The translations under genes and the position numbers were made by a program. Under the pieces are notes generated by a model that was given only the letters and a program-made list of their open reading frames with translations, made no database searches and had not been told where the DNA came from. Below, piece after piece: positions 17,511 through 24,596 of a stretch of DNA of 59,424 nucleotides. The stretch covers positions 1 to 59,424 of the forward strand of contig JAUZNZ010000029.1 of the NCBI GenBank assembly GCA_030706735.1. Reading direction: 5' to 3'. Source of the stretch: Bacteroidota bacterium. Its GTDB lineage: Bacteria; Bacteroidota; Bacteroidia; Chitinophagales; Chitinophagaceae. Every line of letters starts with the position of its first letter. Position 1 is the stretch's first letter.

Positions 17511-18953
17511 ATGCACCATACCATGCCGACGAATATACTGATCGTGGAAGACGACGAGGATGACTTTTTGATCATAAAGGGGTGCATCAGCGACATTCCC
17601 GGAAAACAATTCAATATCGACTGGTGCTACACCTTCGAGGAGGCCCTGGACAATATCGCCAAACGGCACTACGACCTGTATTTCGTGGATTATCTGCTCG
17701 GGGCCAAAACGGGACTGGAATTGCTCCGCGAAGCCATCGACATGGGCTGCGAAGACCCGATCGTCCTGCTCACGGGGATCGGCAACCGCGACGTCGACGT
17801 CGAGGCCATGAAGATCGGCGCCGTCGACTATCTGGTCAAATCGGACATTAATACCGAAAAACTCGAGCGCTGCATCCGCTATGCCCTGGAACGCAGCACT
17901 TATCTGCGCGCGCTCCGGGCGAACGAGCGGAAATTTCACAGCATCTTCGAACGATCCAAGGATGCGGTCTTCCTGGCCGATGAAAAATTGGTTTTCCGCG
18001 ACGTCAACGCCGCCACCTGCGAGCTCTTTAAATATAACAAGGACGAACTGCTGAGGGTCAGCCTGACCGCGCTCTTTGCCCGCCGCGATGCCGCCGACCT
18101 GCTGGAGGAGCAGCTCAAGTCGGAGGGGGAAGTAGAGGACCTGGAAGTGGAATTGCTGACCCGCAAAAAGGAAAAGCGGAACTGCATCCTGTCCATTTCC
18201 CGGGAGACCAATTCCAGCGGGGACACCTATATCCAGGGCATCATCCACGATATTACCAACCTGAAACGGATCGAAAGGGCGACGTTCCAGATCGAGAAAT
18301 TGCGATCCACCGCCATGCTGCTGAGGACACTGGCCCATGAGGTGCGCAATCCCCTCACCAATATCAACCTCTCCATCGAACAATTGAAGCCGGATATTCA
18401 CGGTGACGACGCCACGATCTACCTGGACATCATCGCGCGCAATTGCGGCCGGATCGACGCGCTGATCTCCGAACTGCTTGACCTTTCGCGCCCGGCGGAA
18501 ATTTCCCTGCAAAAGGTGTCCCTTCAAACCATCATGAACAAGACGGTGGCCGCGGCGGCAGACCGCATTTCGCTGAAGGGCATCGCCCTGGAGGAGATCT
18601 ATCCGAAGGAACCTACCCATGTCATGGCCGATCTGGAGAAATTGAAGATCGCCATGCTGAACATCATCATTAACGCCATCGAAGCCGTGCCGCGGGAATC
18701 GGGAAAGATCTCGATCTCGATCAGGGAGGAGGGGAATCTGTTCAAGATCCTGATCAGCGACAATGGCGGGGGCATTCCGGAGGAGAACCTTTCCCGCATC
18801 TTCGAACCCTACTTCACCTCCAAGACCAATGGCTTCGGGCTGGGCCTCGCGGCAACCTGGAATATCCTTCAATCCCATCACGCCAGCATCGAGGTCAACT
18901 CCCAGCTCGGGGAAGGCACCAACTTCGTCATTGCCTTCGAACAGGCCGACTGA
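17511..18953 (+). CDS. Receiver-PAS-histidine kinase
   Basis: 480 residues from the ATG at 17511. The receiver (about 8-125) has LIVEDDEDD, D60 in YFVDYLLG and YLVKSDI. A PAS domain (140-255) follows with FERSKDAVFLADEKLVF. The HisKA domain has TLAHEVRNPLTNI, H276. The HATPase shows IAMLNIIINAIEAV, SDNGGGIP and FGLGLAATWNI, the NtrB-like pattern. Two earlier or later starts exist: ATG 17436, which overlaps the previous gene by 17 bases, and ATG 17523. The N-terminal receiver suggests control by an upstream kinase, probably one of the two preceding ones. It completes the kinase operon. Membrane segments are absent, so all kinases here are cytoplasmic. Confidence 0.92.
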   Translation: MHHTMPTNILIVEDDEDDFLIIKGCISDIPGKQFNIDWCYTFEEALDNIAKRHYDLYFVDYLLGAKTGLELLREAIDMGCEDPIVLLTGIGNRDVDVEAMKIGAVDYLVKSDINTEKLERCIRYALERSTYLRALRANERKFHSIFERSKDAVFLADEKLVFRDVNAATCELFKYNKDELLRVSLTALFARRDAADLLEEQLKSEGEVEDLEVELLTRKKEKRNCILSISRETNSSGDTYIQGIIHDITNLKRIERATFQIEKLRSTAMLLRTLAHEVRNPLTNINLSIEQLKPDIHGDDATIYLDIIARNCGRIDALISELLDLSRPAEISLQKVSLQTIMNKTVAAAADRISLKGIALEEIYPKEPTHVMADLEKLKIAMLNIIINAIEAVPRESGKISISIREEGNLFKILISDNGGGIPEENLSRIFEPYFTSKTNGFGLGLAATWNILQSHHASIEVNSQLGEGTNFVIAFEQAD

Positions 18954-18973
18954 GGGACCGCACGGCGCGAACC

Positions 18974-19420
18974 TTACAACACCTCCTTATCGAAGGTCTT
19001 ATTGTGGAATAGCACGGGCACCGCAATGGTCGCGGTAATCCCCAGAATGAGAATGATCCCCGTAAGCAATACCTTGAAATGGGCATTGATCACCTCATCG
19101 TCGGAACGGTGCACGCCCGATACCTTCCAGACCAGGAAGGCGGTCAGCAGGGCGAAGACCAGGCTATAGGGGATATCTCCTTTTGCGAAGGCTTTCCGGA
19201 AACCAAAATACACCACGCCCACCACGACGAAGGCCGCATTGATGATAAAGATCAGCGAAGAGACGTTGATGATATCCGCCGGAAAATATCCGACGCTGCC
19301 CCTGTACCAGATATTGTAGAACAGGCAGATGATCGTGTCTATGAAGCCGACAAAAACGCCCGTGAGCAGGGTCTTATGAAAGAGCGATTGAGGGTCGGAC
19401 CCCTGTTGATCGTACACCAT
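18974..19420 (-). CDS. Four-helix membrane protein, unknown function
   Basis: 148 residues with four hydrophobic segments: VFVGFIDTIICLFYNIWY, SLIFIINAAFVVVGVVYF, SLVFALLTAFLVWKV and LLTGIILILGITATIAVPVL. The short N-terminus is hydrophilic and the tail is charged. I do not recognise a named family; similar small membrane proteins are common in Chitinophagaceae. The ATG at 19420 is taken because the earlier in-frame ATG at 19444 lies inside a long inverted repeat. The gene is convergent with the kinase operon, ending 20 bases from it. Confidence 0.65.
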   Translation of the reverse strand: MVYDQQGSDPQSLFHKTLLTGVFVGFIDTIICLFYNIWYRGSVGYFPADIINVSSLIFIINAAFVVVGVVYFGFRKAFAKGDIPYSLVFALLTAFLVWKVSGVHRSDDEVINAHFKVLLTGIILILGITATIAVPVLFHNKTFDKEVL

Positions 19421-19431
19421 AATGCAATTAT

Positions 19432-19495
19432 TTAAATGTTCCATGCAAAACTACGGCCCTGCCCGCCGGCGGGGTGGTCTGCATGGAACATTTAA
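19432..19495. repeat. 16-bp perfect inverted repeat upstream of the four-helix membrane protein
   Basis: TTAAATGTTCCATGCA at 19432-19447 is repeated in inverted form at 19480-19495, with a 32-base GC-rich spacer. It lies 12 bases before the chosen start of the leftward membrane protein. It could be a dimeric operator, or a long hairpin in the leader RNA. No T run follows in the direction of transcription, so it is not a simple terminator. Confidence 0.75.
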
Positions 19496-19502
19496 TCACA
19501 TA

Positions 19503-19536
19503 TTAATGGCTCCGGGGGCTTAATGGCTCCGGGGGC
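19503..19536. repeat. 17-bp perfect tandem duplication
   Basis: TTAATGGCTCCGGGGGC occurs at 19503-19519 and again at 19520-19536, just before the 3' end of the leftward DinB gene. Its role is unknown; it looks like a recent slippage duplication. Confidence 0.7.
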
Positions 19537-19542
19537 CCGCGA

Positions 19543-20187
19543 CTACTTTTTCGGGAAGTTCGGGTCTGCTTTCACCTCTTCGAGCTGTGCGGTATGACGC
19601 GCGCAGTGACCGGCCAGCAGGATGAATCCCTGGAATGCATCAATGGTGCCGAAGGCCGGGTGATTGGCGTAGTGGTTGTGCAGATCGTCCTGCGTGGTCC
19701 TCAGATAGGCCATGGTGGAGTCCCTGCGGCCGACAAACGCCCTGACGGCTGTTTCCATGTCGGGAAATTTCCCTGTCGGCTCCAGCATGGTGGGCGCCTT
19801 GAACTTGTGCGAACGATCCTGCATGGCAGCCAGCATTTGGTCGGTGGTCATTTTCACTTCGCTCTTCTTTTCCGGGGCCGCGGGTTGCTTCTCGGTCATC
19901 TGCATCCACTGCCAGATCAGCGACTCGGAAAGGGCGATATGCTCGGTGCATTCGAAGACGGACCAACGGGACGTGTCGGCCTTAAAATTGAGTTGTGCCG
20001 GGCTGAGCCCCTTGATGTCCGCCAGGAGCCGGTCCTTCGTCTTGAGATAGAGGTCGATGGCGAATTTCCTTTCTTCGGCCGTCAGCGCGCCGTCGGCGTG
20101 GCGGTTGCTCCTAAAGTGGCTCGTAAAGCTGCTGCCCAGGAACAGGGCAGTCATGATAACCAGACTGGTTAGCGCAATTTTTTTCAT
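19543..20187 (-). CDS. Exported DinB-family protein
   Basis: 214 residues with an N-terminal signal sequence (KKIALTSLVIMTALFLGSSF) followed by a DinB four-helix domain. The domain shows WSVFECTEHIALSES and the late GHCARHTAQLEEV; His residues in these helices form the metal site of the family. DinB-like proteins include thiol-dependent transferases, but for exported versions from Bacteroidota no reaction is established. The frame is open further upstream to 20421, across the pdhB promoter and start, so the ATG at 20187 with its signal peptide is the supported start. It is divergent from pdhB. Confidence 0.85.
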   Translation of the reverse strand: MKKIALTSLVIMTALFLGSSFTSHFRSNRHADGALTAEERKFAIDLYLKTKDRLLADIKGLSPAQLNFKADTSRWSVFECTEHIALSESLIWQWMQMTEKQPAAPEKKSEVKMTTDQMLAAMQDRSHKFKAPTMLEPTGKFPDMETAVRAFVGRRDSTMAYLRTTQDDLHNHYANHPAFGTIDAFQGFILLAGHCARHTAQLEEVKADPNFPKK

Positions 20188-20264
20188 GTTTTTTGGTTTA
20201 AACTGGAACAATAAATGTAGGAAAAACCGCCCGATCGCCAAGCGGCACGCCCCACATTGATAAT

Positions 20265-20295
20265 TTGATAATGTCCTCGTTAACCGATATTTTTG
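20265..20295 (+). promoter_or_regulatory. Bacteroidota-type promoter of pdhB
   Basis: TTG at 20265-20267 and TATTTTTG at 20288-20295 match the -33/-7 consensus with a 20-base spacer. Transcription would start near 20301, about 17 bases before the ATG at 20318. Confidence 0.6.
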
Positions 20296-20317
20296 CGGCT
20301 CGAATAAATCAGTACGA

Positions 20318-21304
20318 ATGAGACAAATTGCTTTACGGGAGGCTTTGCGCGAGGCGATGAACGAAGAAATGCGCCGGGACGACCGCGTTTTCCTGATGGG
20401 AGAGGAAGTGGCGGAATACAATGGCGCCTATAAGGTCAGCCAGGGGATGCTGGATGAGTTCGGCCCGAAGCGGGTGATCGACACGCCCATATCCGAGCTA
20501 GGCTTCACAGCCGTCGCCGTAGGCGCGGCGCAGAACGGTCTGCGTCCCGTAGTGGAATACATGACCTGGAACTTTGCCGTCCTGGCCCTCGACCAGATCC
20601 TGAATACCGCCTCCAAGATGCTCGCCATGAGCGGCGGCCAGGTGAGCTGCCCGATCGTGCTGCGTGGCCCCAATGGGTCTGCCGGGCAATTGGGCGCCCA
20701 GCATTCCACGGCCTTCGAAAGTTGCTATGCGAATATTCCCGGTCTCAAGGTCGTGTCCACCTGCAATCCTTATGACTCCAAGGGCTTGCTGAAACAGTCG
20801 ATCCGGTATGAAGAGGATCCCGTGATCTTCATGGAAAGTGAAGTGGCCTATGGCGACAAAGGCGAAGTGCCGGAAGAGGAATACTATATCGAACTCGGCA
20901 AGGCCGATGTCAAACGCCAGGGCAGGGACGTCACGATCGTCAGCTTCAATAAGATGATGAAAGTGGCCATGGGCGCCGCGACAGAATTGGAGAAGGAGGG
21001 GGTCAGTGCCGAGGTCATTGACCTGCGTACGATCCGCCCGCTGGACTGGATGACCATCCTGGAAAGCGTAAAAAAGACCAACCGCCTGATCATCGTGGAA
21101 GAGCAATGGCCATTCGCCTCGATCTCGTCCGAGATCGCCTACCGCATACAGAAAGAGGGCTTCGACTACCTGGACGCGCCGGTGCGCCGGATCACGTCCG
21201 CCGATGCGCCGCTGCATTATGCCGGCAACCTGGCCGCCCTGGGGATCCCGGACGTCGCCCGCACCGTCAAACTGGCTAAGGAGGTCATGTACCTGAAGAA
21301 ATAA
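20318..21304 (+). CDS. pdhB: Pyruvate dehydrogenase E1 component, beta subunit
   Basis: 328 residues covering the whole family. The pyrimidine-binding half contains REALREAMNEEM and VFLMGEEVAEYNGAYKVS, where the conserved Glu activates thiamine diphosphate. The middle has RGPNGSAGQLGAQHS, and the C-terminal transketolase domain ends in SADAPLHYAGNLA. With the alpha subunit it decarboxylates pyruvate and passes the acetyl group to the E2 lipoyl domain. The alpha and E2 genes are not in the window, so the subunit genes are dispersed, as is frequent in Chitinophagaceae. It has its own promoter and is followed by a small membrane protein gene on the opposite strand. Confidence 0.93.
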   Translation: MRQIALREALREAMNEEMRRDDRVFLMGEEVAEYNGAYKVSQGMLDEFGPKRVIDTPISELGFTAVAVGAAQNGLRPVVEYMTWNFAVLALDQILNTASKMLAMSGGQVSCPIVLRGPNGSAGQLGAQHSTAFESCYANIPGLKVVSTCNPYDSKGLLKQSIRYEEDPVIFMESEVAYGDKGEVPEEEYYIELGKADVKRQGRDVTIVSFNKMMKVAMGAATELEKEGVSAEVIDLRTIRPLDWMTILESVKKTNRLIIVEEQWPFASISSEIAYRIQKEGFDYLDAPVRRITSADAPLHYAGNLAALGIPDVARTVKLAKEVMYLKK

Positions 21305-21338
21305 CGCGCCGCCCTTGTTGCGCCCGGCCCCAGCCGGA

Positions 21339-21476
21339 TTATTTGAGCGCTTCAAGCGCCGAATTGAACAGCAGCAGGAACCCGTATACGCAAGCCAACA
21401 GGACGCATCCGATAACAGTCAGCTTAAAAAGTACCTTGCCGGTCGGCAGAGCCTGAAGTTCAAGTTCCTTCTTCAT
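21339..21476 (-). CDS. Small single-pass membrane protein (45 residues)
   Basis: A short frame from ATG 21476 to TAA 21339-21341. It begins MKKELELQALPTGKVLFKL, continues with a hydrophobic helix TVIGCVLLACVYGFLLLF, and ends NSALEALK. The basic N-terminus followed by a single transmembrane segment fits a small inner-membrane protein with its N-terminus in the cytoplasm. It is convergent with pdhB. No family is recognised. The remaining 254 bases up to the DUF4846 gene (21477-21730) show no convincing gene or RNA. Confidence 0.55.
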   Translation of the reverse strand: MKKELELQALPTGKVLFKLTVIGCVLLACVYGFLLLFNSALEALK

Positions 21477-21730
21477 AGGGTGAATTTTAGGGGATTAGAG
21501 GATTAAGATCGATACGGTTTTTTAAGGATGTTGGACAACACTAAAGTACGGCGCGCGGCCATCTTCTGCAAAGGGTTTTTACGAGGGATTTATACGGAAT
21601 TCCGCTCTTTCGCGGCGCCCTGCCGGTCCCCTCCCCACCGACCATCTTTTTAACTGTTTCATAACCAATGGATTCTGGCGAAATCTCTTTCGGCCCCCCA
21701 TTCGCAACCCCTTCCGCCGCTCCTCCTTCC

Positions 21731-22603
21731 TCACCGGGGCCAGGCCCGCATCTGTCCGGCATAAAAGGTATACTCCGGCGTATACACCGTCTTGCCGTCA
21801 GCCGGGTACCAGGGATCCAGCTTGTCGTCTTCGGGGTCGTGAACGATATGGATATCCTGCGCCGGCATATACCCCTGCGCCAGCAGATAGACCTTCCTGC
21901 CCGACCGGCCGTCCACCGCCATGTCGATGATCAGCATGGCATGACCCGGCGAGCCCCCATGGATCAACACGTCGCCGATCTCCATTTTTTCCGGGCCGCC
22001 GCCGGCAACCAACTGCCGCTCCAGGGACAGGGTTCCGCAGTATGTGAATACCTTCTCCATGAATTTCCCGAAATTTTTGCGGATGGCGGCTTCGTTCGCC
22101 GGGGCTGCCCCGCGCTCTTTCAACCACTGCGCAAAATTGAATCGCGTTCCCTGCGAGGAATGGAATTCGATATGGATAAAATCCTTTTGATCGTACAGAT
22201 ATTCCGCTCGCAGTCGCATGATCGCGTCGGCGCATTGTTGCAGGTCCCGGGGAACCGCAGCTCCTTCCGGATGTCCCGGCCTGACGGAGGGGTCGTTCAC
22301 GGAGACGTCCAGCACGGCGAATTGCGCGTTCTGGTTACGCTTACTTTCTCCATTATATAAGTAGACCGTCCGGTCCTTCTTCAGTGGCAACGCGCGCAAC
22401 CAGGCCGCAAATGAATGTTCAGCCGCGAGAACGCGTACATACCCTTCCGGAACGGGAATGTCGCCGACCCGGAGATAGCCGGGGTGCGCCGCGGATGACG
22501 CGCCCTGGCGGGCTGCATGGCCCGCTAGCAATACATTGCCCGCGAGCAGTAATACGCTGCCCGCCGGCAGTAAAATAATTGGAATGAGGCGGTTCGGGTT
22601 CAT
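21731..22603 (-). CDS. DUF4846 family protein, exported
   Basis: 290 residues. The N-terminus NRLIPIILLPAGSVLLLAG is a signal peptide or membrane anchor. The domain that follows shows the DUF4846 patterns YLYNGESKRNQNAQFAVLDV, QCADAIMRLRAEYLY, GDVLIHGGSPGHAMLIIDM and FLLAQ-like YLLAQGYMPAQDIHI. The GSPGHAMLI segment has the look of a papain-like or NlpC-like active-site His region, but catalysis has not been established for the family. The ATG at 22603 is chosen; a longer frame to 22696 would overlap the divergent activator gene. Confidence 0.85.
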   Translation of the reverse strand: MNPNRLIPIILLPAGSVLLLAGNVLLAGHAARQGASSAAHPGYLRVGDIPVPEGYVRVLAAEHSFAAWLRALPLKKDRTVYLYNGESKRNQNAQFAVLDVSVNDPSVRPGHPEGAAVPRDLQQCADAIMRLRAEYLYDQKDFIHIEFHSSQGTRFNFAQWLKERGAAPANEAAIRKNFGKFMEKVFTYCGTLSLERQLVAGGGPEKMEIGDVLIHGGSPGHAMLIIDMAVDGRSGRKVYLLAQGYMPAQDIHIVHDPEDDKLDPWYPADGKTVYTPEYTFYAGQMRAWPR

Positions 22604-22608
22604 ATCGT

Positions 22609-22616
22609 TAATTTTG
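22609..22616 (+). promoter_or_regulatory. -7 element upstream of the sigma-54-type activator gene
   Basis: TAATTTTG matches TAnnTTTG and lies about 60 bases upstream of the ATG at 22677. The -33 region is poor (the nearest TTG is 27 bases upstream), so this is a weak call. Confidence 0.35.
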
Positions 22617-22676
22617 TAGCCGATTGGGCGGATAAGAGTCCTGCTGCATTTCATTCCATAGCAAAAGATTGTTAAA

Positions 22677-23840
22677 ATGTCGAACATCCTCATCATAGAC
22701 GATGAAAAAGCGATCCGTAAAACGTTAAGTGAGATCCTTTCCTACGAAGGCTATAAGATGGACGAGGCCGGCGATGGCGAAGAGGGCCTGAAAAAATTCA
22801 AGGAAAAAGACTACGACGTCATCCTTTGCGATATCAAGATGCCGAAGATCGACGGCATCGAGTTCCTGGAAAAGGCAAAAGAGTCCAATCCCGATATCCC
22901 GATCATCATGATCTCCGGCCATGGCACCATCGAGACGGCGGTCGAAGCCGTGAAAAAAGGCGCCTACGACTATATCTCCAAACCGCCGGATCTGAACCGG
23001 CTGCTCATCACGATCCGCAACGCGATGGACAAGACCAGCCTCGTAGCCGAAGCGAAAGTGCTGAAACGCCGCGTGAGCAAGGTCCAGGACATGGTCGGCG
23101 CGTCGACGCCGATCCAGAAGATCAAGGAGACGATCGAAAAAGTAGCGCCCACCGACGCGCGGATACTGGTCACCGGCGAGAACGGGGTGGGGAAGGAACT
23201 GGTCGCCCGCTGGGTTCATGAGAAGAGCAACCGGGCTTCCGGCCCGCTGATCGAAGTCAATTGCGCGGCCATACCCAGCGAGCTGATCGAGAGCGAACTC
23301 TTCGGACATGAGAAAGGATCCTTCACGTCGGCCGTCAAACAGCGCATCGGGAAATTCGAGCAGGCCAATGGGGGCACCCTCTTTCTCGACGAGATCGGGG
23401 ACATGAGCCTGAATGCGCAGGCCAAAGTGCTGCGCGCCCTGCAGGAAGGGAAGATCACCCGCGTCGGCGGCGACAAGGACATCAATGTCGACGTGCGCGT
23501 CATCGCCGCGACCAATAAGGACCTGCTGCGGGAAGTGGAAGAAAAGAGCTTCCGTCTCGACCTTTATCACCGTCTCAGCGTCATCATCATACACGTTCCT
23601 TCACTCAACGAGCGCAAGGACGATATCCCCCTGCTCGTTGACAAATTCCTCGCCGATATCTGCGCCGACTACGGCATCGCCAAAAAAACGATCGAGGAGG
23701 AGGCCATCAGGGCCCTGGAAAAGCACAACTGGACGGGGAATATCCGCGAACTGCGCAACGTGGTAGAGCGCCTCATCATCCTCTCCGGCAAGAGCATCAG
23801 CAAGGATGACGTGGAAAGCTACGTTCTTCCCAAAAAATAA
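22677..23840 (+). CDS. NtrC-type response regulator: receiver + AAA+ sigma-54 activator domain
   Basis: 387 residues. The receiver (1-120) has IIDDEKAIRK, acceptor D52 in ILCDIKMPKIDG and YISKPPD. The AAA+ domain (about 140-380) has Walker A GENGVGKE (167-174), the sigma-54 contact loop written GSFTSA (214-219) in place of the canonical GAFTGA, and Walker B GGTLFLDEIGDM. The C-terminus stops soon after VERLIILSGKSISKDDV without a Fis-type helix-turn-helix. So this protein may act without site-specific DNA binding, or not through the usual sigma-54 contact. No cognate kinase lies beside it; kinases at 16-19 kb are candidates. Confidence 0.92.
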   Translation: MSNILIIDDEKAIRKTLSEILSYEGYKMDEAGDGEEGLKKFKEKDYDVILCDIKMPKIDGIEFLEKAKESNPDIPIIMISGHGTIETAVEAVKKGAYDYISKPPDLNRLLITIRNAMDKTSLVAEAKVLKRRVSKVQDMVGASTPIQKIKETIEKVAPTDARILVTGENGVGKELVARWVHEKSNRASGPLIEVNCAAIPSELIESELFGHEKGSFTSAVKQRIGKFEQANGGTLFLDEIGDMSLNAQAKVLRALQEGKITRVGGDKDINVDVRVIAATNKDLLREVEEKSFRLDLYHRLSVIIIHVPSLNERKDDIPLLVDKFLADICADYGIAKKTIEEEAIRALEKHNWTGNIRELRNVVERLIILSGKSISKDDVESYVLPKK

Positions 23841-23876
23841 GGCATCCAGATCAGGTCAGACAGCCGGCAATTTTCT

Positions 23877-24557
23877 ATGAAACAGGTTTATTGCATCAGC
23901 GGGCTCGGGGCGGACGAACGCATCTTTTCCCGGTTGAAGGTACCGGGGGTGGAATTCGTTTATCTCAAATGGTTCGTCCCGGAGAAGGGAGAATCGATAG
24001 GCGCCTATGCGAATCGCATGAGCATGCAGGTCAGGGAGCCCCGCAACCCGGCCGGCCCGCACGGCAACCCCGTGTTCCTTGGCGTCAGCTTCGGCGGCAT
24101 CATGGCCATCGAGCTGGCGAAACTCTATCCCGCCGCCCGCGTCGTACTGGTCTCCAGCGTCAAATCCAGGAAGGAATTACCGGCCTGGATGAAATGGGTC
24201 GGCGCGCTTGGCCTGTATCGCCTCGTGCCCTCGCGGCCCGGATCCGTTACCCGGTCGTCTGCCTGGCTTCATGAGATCGGCAGCGACTTCCTGGGCGCCG
24301 AATCGGAGGAGGAGAAACGACTTCGCGACGAATACGTCAGGAAGGTCGATCCGGCCTATTTGTATTGGGCCGTCAAGCAGATCGTTCAATGGAAGAATTA
24401 CTGGCGGCCGCAGGCCCTTCACCATATCCATGGCAGCAAGGACAAGACCTTCCCCATCAGGGGGATCACGGCCACCCATGTCATTTCCGGCGGCGGGCAC
24501 TTCATGGTCATGAACCGCGCGGAAGAAATGAGCAGGATACTGGCCTCGATCCTCTAA
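23877..24557 (+). CDS. Alpha/beta hydrolase
   Basis: 226 residues. The nucleophile elbow is GVSFGGIMA (GxSxG with Ser), the acid loop is HHIHGSKDKTFP, and the last His is in ISGGGHFMVM. The order Ser-Asp-His is that of the alpha/beta hydrolase triad. The N-terminal YCISGLGADERIF provides the oxyanion-side loop. Substrate is unknown; similar proteins act on small esters. It lies 36 bases downstream of the activator gene and 39 bases upstream of lepB. Confidence 0.85.
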   Translation: MKQVYCISGLGADERIFSRLKVPGVEFVYLKWFVPEKGESIGAYANRMSMQVREPRNPAGPHGNPVFLGVSFGGIMAIELAKLYPAARVVLVSSVKSRKELPAWMKWVGALGLYRLVPSRPGSVTRSSAWLHEIGSDFLGAESEEEKRLRDEYVRKVDPAYLYWAVKQIVQWKNYWRPQALHHIHGSKDKTFPIRGITATHVISGGGHFMVMNRAEEMSRILASIL

Positions 24558-24563
24558 TAACAT

Positions 24564-24571
24564 TAACTTTG
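24564..24571 (+). promoter_or_regulatory. -7 element of lepB
   Basis: TAACTTTG fits TAnnTTTG and lies 25 bases before the lepB ATG. No matching TTG is present about 20 bases upstream, so it is a tentative promoter inside the gap after the hydrolase. Confidence 0.35.
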
Positions 24572-24596
24572 GCGGAATTTCAAAACAACGATCCCC

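Noticed and set aside
17475-18881. A 468-residue minus-strand frame opposite the receiver-PAS kinase
   Set aside because: No recognisable domain; the plus strand encodes a complete kinase.
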